Assembly (NCBI GenBank): GCA_003864495.1
Contig: PEDN01001363.1
Coordinates: 62,001-126,000, forward strand
Length of the DNA stretch: 64,000 nt
Direction of reading: 5' to 3'
Source of the DNA: Nemopilema nomurai
Lineage: Eukaryota > Cnidaria > Scyphozoa > Rhizostomeae > Rhizostomatidae
This document shows, piece by piece, positions 51,814-61,300 of this stretch. Position 1 is the stretch's first letter, and each line of letters begins with the position of its first letter. The notes below the pieces were generated by a model. That model saw only the letters and a list, made by a program, of their open reading frames with translations. It had not been told where the DNA came from and ran no database searches. The translations under genes were made by a program, and so were the position numbers.

Positions 51814-52209
51814 CACGCTTTTTTTATAGGGAACCACTTTATAAGGAACCTAAATGTAGAAGGCCGAAATATTTAAGGAACTTATACTACCAAATACGAA
51901 ATCACTAAGGAAGTTTTCGATTTGAAAATTTTTTATAACTGCAAGCATCAATAACTGAAAAGCCGGTTCCATTCGTTTGCAACCAATACTCGCATAGATT
52001 GTTTGCTACTCGTGTGACAAGTGCTTCGTCGAGTAGTTTCCGCATATGCTGTCTTGCCCCTTTTTCTATTAAGTGCTAAGGCTTATTGATGTGCAGTGAA
52101 AATTAAGGAACTTTTAGTACTAAAATCTGATGATTTGATGTCTACGAATAAGGGACTTCTGAAACTAGGACTCCTTATAAAAAGGTAGGTTCCTTATAAA
52201 AAAAGCGTG
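51814..52209. mobile_element. TA-flanked MITE (Tc1/mariner-like)
   Basis: The left end CACGCTTTTTTTATAGG and the right end (inverse) CACGCTTTTTTTATAAGG are inverted repeats of about 22 bp, extended imperfectly inward by AAGGAACCT motifs. TA lies directly outside both ends (51812-51813, 52210-52211). At 396 bp with no coding capacity, it is a non-autonomous element. Confidence 0.75.
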
Positions 52210-52453
52210 TAAAACAGCTCATGACAAAAACGAAAAGATGTGGGAAATTTTCTGAACAGAAGTGACACTTCTCCGTTCATACCATAACATTAGGGGGGGG
52301 GAGGGAACGTGTCGCCCCAAAGTGTGATTGCTCTGAGCATTTAGGTAACGGAATGATTGCTCTGATGATAGAATGATGCCAAAAAAGTCTTTTACGAAAT
52401 AATGCAACCTGCATAGACAGACTGATGCAAGAATTAGTCGTCGCCAAAGTCTC

Positions 52454-55400
52454 TCAGTTCCGCCTGACCTTCATCTCTGAGTACTTGATGTTGCCATGGT
52501 TCCCATCGATCGAGGCCCATGACATGTAACGTGCACTAGGGTTGGCTGCATTTGGGAATAGTCCGTTCAACTGACACTGGTGGCAACTGTTGTACCACCA
52601 ACCACCCATAAAGTCAATAGCACATTGGGACGAGACATTTTCATCATTGTCCTTATCTTTGGTAGAGAACTTCATGTTATTGTTAGCCATGTGAGAAGGA
52701 AGCCTGTTGAAAGTATCACCAGCAGTTCCTGAATACCCAGAGACTCGAATTCGATAACTGTCAGTCTCGTTGCCAATCTGGAAGCTGTCATACTTGGCAT
52801 AGAACAACTGATCTCCTTTGGCCCAGTGCTTCAGCTCAACGCGAAGAGTTGTACTGGAACCTGGACTGGCGAGAGAGTGCATGTTCTCTAGGCCAATCCA
52901 CATATTCTTTCCCAGATTTCCAAAGCCATGCTTATAATCAGACCAATTGCGGTAAAAGTCAGTAGAGCCATCAACTCTCCGTTGTATAACGGTCCAGCCT
53001 CCACCATCAGTTTCCATGTCGCAAAATACTCTCAAAAGCTTTTGGTTCGACATCAAAATGTTGTAGACACCACTTTCTCTCTGCCCACTATTGTAAATGT
53101 CTTTGCAATCTCCTAAAGAGCCATTTTAAAAAATACAATGGGTGATATGAAGGGTAGGACCCTGAAAGGGCTAGCAATACTTTTCTCAATACTTAGTTCA
53201 TTTGATCTAGGTGCACGTTGGTTGGAGGCTCACATGGAATGCACCCTTGTCTATGATCAAAAGCTTTCAAAACATGCTGGACCATACAACATAGCGCTTC
53301 AACGTTGCAACGTAACCCGCGGCTAGTTAAGCAGCAAACTAAGTGTTTTGAATCCCTTCCAAATGCAGCCAGAAATCAAAACTTCGGGGCTTGCTTGTTT
53401 CTAATTTGATGACGCTATCAATCAGACAATCACTTGATAACGTGCACAGGATTCTCTATGTCAACTGACTGTATTTATGTGCAAAGCTTGAAGCCCTCGA
53501 AAGCGGGGAAGGGACCCGACACAAACAGGTCAATAATTAACAGCATGATGGATTAAATAAAAAATGCTCCATCTGGAACTTTGTTTCTCATACACAGTTA
53601 AGACATCCCTTTGATTACTTGACTTAATCGAAGATTTTACCAACCACAAGTTCGAATGCATCGATTAAGTCAAGTAAGCAAAGGGATGATAATTATCATA
53701 TCCAATGCATCGTTCTTTCCCGTTCTTATGGATCATTCCCACCATTACCGCTGATAAGTAATCTTAATCCCGAAGAGTCAGATGGGCCTTGGTCGCAAAT
53801 CGTGGCTGTGTTCCGAGGCGTAGTCTAGAGCGGAAATGTCAATGCGGTGCGGTTTATCGAACTTGTGGGTTGGTCGTCAGGTCTGTCCTTTGGTGACGTC
53901 ATTCCAAGGCATCATCGGACTGCGGAGATTAAATGAGGCCACCGATAATTCATCGCGGTAAATCCGCGCGATACACGCATCATCCGTGCGGAGATCGCTT
54001 CCGTCGCCCAACACCCCCCCCCCCCTCATCAGCTTCACGTCGGAGATGCTGTCGCTCCACGAGACGTTAATCGAACTTCGCAAAACCCATCAAACGAAAG
54101 CGTCCAAGCGTACGCGCGATTAGCAACTCTCCCTGCTGTTGTCGGACAGATGGTCGTAGAAGTTTATTGATGGCCAAAACCAGGGCCGCCGAGAGGCTGC
54201 TTGGGCCCTGGGGCAAAGTCCCGGTCGGGGCGCTGGAGTTGGATCCAAAAAAAATTGGGGTCACGCCTCTTTAAAATGGGAAACGCCCATTATTTCCAAA
54301 CGTTTGTGCACGTTATAGAATATGAATAAAATATCCTAAAGTGTAATAAAATCTTTAATTCTAAAGATAAGCGATATAAATACACTCTTGACCACACCCT
54401 TTTTGCTGATTCAAGTGGAATTCAAAATGTGTTCCTTCAATTCTGGTTACTTTTTTCTAATGAGCTACACAATGTTAAAATTTAAAATGAAAGCAAGTTT
54501 TTATTCTACGCACTTTTATATAGAAAATCCCATAGAACAACGCATTTCATATAGCTTTATGCAACTATTCTAAATGCAAACATGACTCTGGGCTACCTAG
54601 TTTTATCAGGGCTCCCTCCCACCAATAATTATGATTTTGCAAAACTCAGGGAAACTCAGCTTAAAAGATGAATCCGTAAATTTTTCATGTATGTGAAAAC
54701 ATTTTCAAGTTAAAAAATTTTGCATCATAATTTGGGGGCCCCTTTCAGGCCGAGGCCCTGGGGCAAATCGCTCCCTGCCCCCTCTCTGCACCACTGGCCA
54801 TAACTGCCGCGTATAAATTGCTACAATATCCTGTTCGACTTCTGTAAGATTTGTAAATCAGTCAGTTCGGTTTTTTCTATTTACATTTTGTTTCCAGGCA
54901 GCAAACAGAAGTGGGATGGAATACAGGAGCAAGGATTTTACAGTCAAAAAATTAATTAGTATGTAATGTATCTAGCCTGTAATCAATCTATAGCCTGGTT
55001 TCCATATAGCCGTAACGATCGGACGGCTGCCTGCGATGCGTCACGGATCGATGACAGACATGTCGCTGACAGTCTTTTTTTGAATGGGAACATGCGGTGC
55101 ACATGCTGTGATCGGGAGGATCGGGAAAGTTGAACCAGATCTACTTTCCCGATCCTCCCGATCACAGCATGTGCACCGCATGTTCCCATTCAAAAAAAAG
55201 ATTGTCAGCGTCATGTCTGTCATCGATCCGTGGCAAGGTTTACTTGCTCAGAGTATTAATTCCAGCACCAGAAGAAAGCTGGAAGAAAGGATTAGCGCAA
55301 GGAGTATTGCTTCTCGCTCCCGTCTAGACTTAAAACATTCGGCATGTGAAGGCAACGAAGCATTTTGTCTGGAACGTACAGTCTTATACCATCCAGCAAT

Positions 55401-56472
55401 ATAAGAAAGGCAGACACGAATCATTTGTTCTCCTATCTGCAAAGCTTTAAAGACGTCACAGGTAGCACTACGGAAGTGTTTGCTGCGACCATTTTCACCA
55501 TACACTATGAATGATTGTCTTTAGACACAAGATTGCGGAAAATTTGAAAATATTGGACCACCAGGCAGGGCGAACCCAAAATCTACGTTGTTTCAAAATG
55601 CTACGTTGGATTTGAAGCTGCTAAAAATGTATACACAAGTGCCTTTTTGCGAGTAGCATGAATATGACTTATTTTTGCAAGTGCTTCCGCCAATTTTGTG
55701 TGTGTATGTAAGTCTTAAAATTTGAAAATAAGCGGCTGCTATTGTTAGCGTATTCAAATGTCTCCGTTTTTGGTGTTCACACTAAAATCTGAGCGTATTC
55801 AATACGCACCGTATTCGAAAGTATCCGATTTCATTTGCGTTTTCAAATGACTCGTTTTCATAGCAGAGTTGTGTGAACGCAAGGCAAAAACGGATGAAAA
55901 CGGAGTAGTGTGAACGGGTCCTTAGCTGAGCCACGTCCCGGGGAACTTGCATTTGTGTCCCCATTAGCTAATCGCGCTGTTGATGATGGACCTGTTTGTG
56001 ACGGGTCTCTTCCCCACTACTGAGGGCTTCAGTGCTTTGCACATGGGTACAGGCAGCTGACATAGAGAATCCTGTGCACGTTATCCAATGATTGATGACG
56101 TCGTCGACAAATGCTGCAGTAGTGCGGAAAATCACCCTTTACATTCAACTGACATTATTCAATGATCAAGTACTTACCCAATGGCACCTCATACTTGTCC
56201 AAAACAGAGCGGTAGGCTCCACTCTCGCTCACCACATCATGCTCTGACTTTAGAAATAGCTTCCCAGTTTCCATCTCCTCTACGACTTGGGCACAAGAGG
56301 CCGTTCTGTCACAACGGAAGAGCTCTGATTTGATAAATGTTTCATCGTCCTTAAGCTTCTCTAAGTCGTTAGCTTTTGTCTCTTTGAACAACTTGCCGGT
56401 TGTAATGAAATTGCTGTAGCCATATTTGAAACAAGCTTGCAGACAAAACAGGCAGATCATGAAGGATACCAT
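52454..56472 (-). CDS. Secreted fibrinogen-related protein 3 (FReD), 317 aa
   Basis: Exon 1 is 56178-56472 (ATG 56472, donor TTGG|GTAAGT). The FReD exon is 52454-53112 (acceptor CTCTTTAG). Together they give 954 nt, the same length as FReD gene 1. The N-terminus has a hydrophobic signal sequence (MVSFMICLFCLQACF), then a polar helical region with C-X5-C (LFRCDRTASCAQV) matching the other two genes in pattern but diverged in sequence. The fibrinogen domain is complete: DCKDIYNSGQRESGVYNIL, CDMETDGGGWTV, Ca2+ loop STKDKDND, CHQCQLNG, terminal KYSEMKVRRN. It is the most divergent member of the cluster. The 3.1-kb intron contains several hairpin elements. Confidence 0.92.
53604..53688. repeat. 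28-bp-arm hairpin element
   Basis: CATCCCTTTGATTACTTGAC and the following 8 bases (53604-53631) recur inverted at 53661-53688 with one mismatch, around a 29-base loop. It sits in the intron of FReD gene 3 and is probably a very small MITE or the footprint of one. Confidence 0.75.
54182..54785. mobile_element. Possible decayed MITE
   Basis: The left edge AGGGCCGCCGAGAGGCTGC is a typical terminus of abundant animal MITEs. A GCCCTGGGGCAAA motif occurs at both the left (about 54208) and the right (about 54762) edge. The right terminus is too diverged to give a clear inverted repeat, so the boundaries are approximate. Confidence 0.35.
54992..55232. mobile_element. MITE with ~90-bp near-perfect hairpin
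   Basis: Arms 55042-55130 and 55143-55232 are reverse complements with two mismatches and one indel around a 12-base loop (TGAACCAGATCT). The left flank 54992-55041 (CCTGGTTTCCATATAGCC...) and the loop are also found at about 44594-44670, so this belongs to a dispersed family. Reading frames in both orientations encode nearly the same peptide because of the palindrome and are not genes. It lies in the intron of FReD gene 3. Confidence 0.8.
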
Positions 56473-56852
56473 CTTGGCAATGGTGCTAGCAAATGTATTC
56501 AGGCGCTGTTCATGGCCGTAGAACTCTCAATTTCGGGCTAAACAATGTCCAACAGGTTACATATTAATAATTAAACAAAAGAAACAAACTTAAGCGACAG
56601 TATGCCCACCTATGTTTCTTTGAATTCAATCTATAACAGCACCAGTTGAATCTATATTTTTTTAACATGCGTCTGGCTTATTAGCAAATATTGAACTGCT
56701 TTCCCAAACAACCAAATCAAAAGAAATGAAAAAAAAACCCGGTAATGAATAAAATTTTGTCCCAGTACAGGATCAATGAGCCTTCCTCTTTTAAAAATAT
56801 GCGCTTACAAGGCTGCATAAGGTAATCCATTAAAAGTGACATGAATGAATGT

Positions 56853-57195
56853 TGTCAAGAATGATGCAAACAGGTGTTGTCAAGAATGATGCAAACAGGT
56901 GTTTTCAAGAATGATACAAAAAAGGTGTTGTCAAGAATGATGCAAACAGGTGTTGTCAAGAATAATGCAAAAAAGGTGTTGTCAAGAATGATGCAAAAAG
57001 GTGTTGTCAAGAATGATGCAAACAGGTGTTGTCAAGAATGATGCAAAAAAGGTGTTGTCAAGAATGATGCAAAAAAGGTGTTGTCAAGAATGATGCAAAC
57101 AGGTGTTGTCAAGAATGATGCAAACAGGTGTTGTCAAGAATGATACAAAAAATAGTGTTGTCAAGAGTGACACAAAAAATAGTTTTCTCAAGAAT
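56853..57195. repeat. 25-26 bp minisatellite
   Basis: About 13 copies of GGTGTTGTCAAGAATGATGC plus AAACA or AAAAAA, in two interleaved length variants. The copies decay at the right end. Confidence 0.9.
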
Positions 57196-57947
57196 GCTGT
57201 GTTGTCAAGCATCGAGTTTCCCAAAAACAGCAGCTCCTCGTTGATATTCAAACCTTCAATATGGTAGCTTGGTATTTGAGAGCAGTCGGCAAAAAAGAAG
57301 ATATTCAAAATAAAAAGTTAGAAAATAACACATTGTTACTAACAAAAGCCATGCAGCTTGGGGTATACAGCAATATGTATTAGTCGCAAGAATTTGTATA
57401 AAGCGCATTATACGGAATGAAAATTATTTTTACACACATTGACAAGCAAGCTACTGACACTCTAGAACTTAACGGTATTGCTGCTTTAAGAAATGTTTAC
57501 ATTAAATACTTACTCGACTTATGAATACAAAGCAGTACATTGAGAATAAAAGTTGAGGAACTGGTCTTATATTGTTTGGAATTCCAAATTTCTATTTCAA
57601 TGAAAGTTTTAACTATGATCCAATTATTGACTTAGCTTCAGAGCAAGAACCAAATAAAGGTGTATTAGATTGATATTTAGAAGACTATGTTTCTAAAGAT
57701 CCTATCCACTAGATGCTGGTGGCACTGACTTTTAATGGGAAAAAGTGCTGATACAGACCAAACATATGCCCACCTGCCCAGATAATTTCCATGAAATTCT
57801 TGAGAAAAAATCTTAGCTATTGTGGCAACAAATCATAACAATTAATTAATGGGGCAATGCTTCTGATGACATTGATGAAACAGTCAAGTCGCACCAAGCA
57901 TCATCTTGCATTATGATCTAACAAGCAGCTAACAATTGCCTAGCTGG

Positions 57948-58245
57948 TCAGGATTGCCCTAGAATAAGGATTATCCTAGGTTTAGGATTGTCCTATTATT
58001 TGGATTGTCCTAGGTTTCGGACTGTCCTATAATTAGGATTGTCCTAGGTTTAGGATTGTCCTATTATTTGGATTGCCATAGAATAAGGATTATCCTAGGT
58101 TTCGGACTGTCCTAGGTTAAGGATTGTCTTAGGTTTAGGACTGTCCAATTATTAGGATTGCCCTAGGTTTAGGATTGTCCTAGTAGGTTAAGGATTGCCC
58201 TAGGTTTAGAATTGTCCAAGGATTAGGATTGTACTACCATAGGGC
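57948..58245. repeat. ~17-bp AGGATTGTCCTAGGTTT minisatellite
   Basis: About 16 degenerate units of AGGATTGTCCTAGGTTT and variants (TATTATT, TAATT). Many units contain the palindrome CCTAGG. Confidence 0.85.
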
Positions 58246-58373
58246 AAACAATCAGGGCAACCCTACTCCTGGGTACACAAACTCTTAAACGCTACAATGA
58301 AAAGAAAATGGGCCTCTTGAGGTCAAGCGAAGTCAGGAAAACACCAGCGCCTTAGTTCTAGAGATACTCAATC

Positions 58374-61300
58374 TTAACTTTTGGTGGAAGATAAAATTGC
58401 ATTGGTTTTTTCGCTATTGTTTTGAACTAAATTACCAAGGTTGTTTAGTGAAGCTGACCTCAGCACAGCAACGAGCTGCAACAAATAAGACCTCTTGTCA
58501 GGAATAGAATTTACAATGGAAGAAAGCACTGAAGTATTTGGGCAGAGGAAAAATCAAATTAATCCCGTGAGGAAGGCCAATGTTCAAAATCAAAAGAAAA
58601 ATGGGTTTACCTGTTCTTTCTAGAAAGCATTAGTATTTTATTGTTATGCATGACTCAACAGAACGGCAAGATTAGAGTCATAAAAAACTAGAAATATACA
58701 ATATGAAAAATCCAATTTCGCTTATAACATCAAAGTAACCGTACCGGTTGACCTGTTGTATTGGACCACTATTGGTTTCACATGTTATCAACAAGGAAAG
58801 CTGCTGAATCAATAACGCGGCATCCTTTAGTATCCACCATCTAGTCTCAAGCCTGGGTAAGTGTGGCAGGTGAAGACTTACCTTCAAGAATTCTTGCTGA
58901 TCGATCTTTGAGGCCATGGTTAATCCAAATTTGTGAATTTGCTTCTCGAAATTTCCATCAGCGAGGATCGGTCCATCTGTCGCTTCCATTGCAGCCTTCA
59001 AGGATAGTGGGGAAAGGTGGCCTATTGGAAAATAGGACAGAATCACATAAATTGGTCATGTATTCTGAAAAATATGAACTATTTTCTTCGTGAAATAAAA
59101 AGTGACTCTTGAGTTCACGTAAAACTACTTCTTCTTCTTAATTCCATCAATTATTAACAAAAAAAGCATTGCAACTATAGATATCATTACTCCAGATCTC
59201 ACTAATTCTTTGACACTTTAGGGAAGGTGGTAATAAGCAAAACGAAAGAACTTGGTTAACCAATAACTCCCAATAACCATGGATTTGTAAGCGTAACCAT
59301 AATTGGCCATTGTTGGAACAAGACCAAGTAAGTGAATCCATGTCAACACAACACCAATTCTAGCTACGATCCAGCTTCTTTTAAGCAAAGAAATGCACAA
59401 AAAGTGGTGCCTACAGTCAAGAAACTTCCATAATATCTTGATAAGCTTAAACTGGAGAACTCTATTGATGATTTTACAATATTGATCAGAAGATAAACAA
59501 TTGCCTGATTTATCAGTGTCCAATGATTGAAAAACATTTGTGTATTTGCGTCTATCATTATCGTCCATGTCGGTAGAGATGTCTCGCAAATTAACCACTG
59601 TTTTGTATCCCATGGTATCAAGGAACGCCCGTGCAGAACTCAGCTCGTTCTGAAATAAGTAACAAAATATCACATAGGGGTAGAGCAATCTTTAGTGGAA
59701 CAAAGAAGCAGAAAAACCAAGGGAAATTAATTACAAAGAACGAAGGAGTAGACAACAAGTGAATTGGGTAGATCTCAAAGGTATTCAATTGTAGCTACAT
59801 GGGAATAGCAAAAGCGGAAGAAATGTTCCATCAAAAGACAGAAGAAGTTAATTCCTACGCGGGGCCCCTAAAAATTAAGTCCCTATCTCAGGAAAAACAT
59901 TTTGGGCTTTCGGTGCATCAGCCCTTGAATTGCCTGAGCAATGACATACTTTATGGTCGGTGTTTGATTCGAGGGAAAAAACTATCTCAGTTTTTTAACC
60001 CGCCACAGAAACATGATAATGTTGACACCCACAAACAGACCTGAGTACCCCTACTGCGATTAAAAAACTAAACTCTACCCTAGAAGAGAAAGGGGGGGGG
60101 GGAAAGGCAAAGAATGAGCCAAATAAGAAGGTTAGGTGATGTTTTGAGCGAGTTTGCATAATCACAGCAAACTGCCCTGCATATACCACGTGAACTCGCA
60201 TAACCACAGCAAGTCACTGCATTAAAGGAGTAAGTTTGCATAACCACAGCAAACTACTCTGCATATACCATGTGAACTCGCATAACCACAGCAAGTCACT
60301 GCATTAAAGGAGTAAGTTTGCATAACCACAGCAAACTACTCTGCATATACCATGTGAACTCGCATAACCACAGCAAGTCACTGCATTAAAGGAGTAAGTT
60401 TGCATAACCACAGCAAACTACTCTGCATATACCATGTGAACTCGCATAACCACAGCAAGTCACTGCATTAAAGGAGTAAGTTTGCATAACCACAGCAAAC
60501 TACTCTGCATATACCATGTGAACTCGCATAACCACAGCAAGTCACTGCATTAAAGGAGTAAGTTTGCATAACCACAGCAAACTACTCTGCATATACCATG
60601 TGAACTCGCATAACCACAGCAAGTCACTGCATTAAAGGAGTAAGTTTGCATAACCACAGCAAACTACTCTGCATATACCATGTGAACTCGCATAACCACA
60701 GCAAGTCACTGCATTAAAGGAGTAAGTTTGCATAACCACAGCAAACTACTCTGCATATACCATGTGAACTCGCATAACCACAGCAAGTCACTGCATTAAA
60801 GGAGTTTGCATAACCACAGCAAACTACTCTGCATATACCATGTGAACTCGCATAACCACAGCAAGTCACTGCATTAAAGGAGTAAGTTTGCATAACCACA
60901 GCAAACTACTCTGCATATACCATGTGAACTCGCATAACCACAGCAAGTCACTGCATTAAAGGAGTAAGTTTGCATAACCACAGCAAACTACTCTGCATAT
61001 ACCATGTGAACTCGCATAACCACAGCAAGTCACTGCATTAAAGGAGTAAGTTTGCATAACCACAGCAAACTACTCTGCATATACCATGTGAACTCGCATA
61101 ACCACAGCAAGTCACTGCATTAAAGGAGTAAGTTTGCATAACCACAGCAAACTACTCTGCATGTACCATGTGACTTTGAATATCACTGCATTTAATAAGC
61201 TAGTTTGCATAATTAAAGCAAACTATTTGCATATACCCTGTGAATTTGCATGACCACAACAAATCACTGCATTAAGAAATAAGTTTGCAGACCACAGCAA

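Larger units (their letters stand above)
56473..58373. other. Intergenic between GPD2 and FReD gene 3
   Basis: Both flanking genes run on the minus strand. The right part holds the GPD2 3' UTR; the left part holds the FReD 3 promoter, where no TATA box was found. Two minisatellites occupy 56853-57195 and 57948-58245. Confidence 0.45.

Noticed and set aside
54983..55404. Overlapping frames in both directions encoding nearly the same peptide
   Set aside because: Direct consequence of the 90-bp palindrome.
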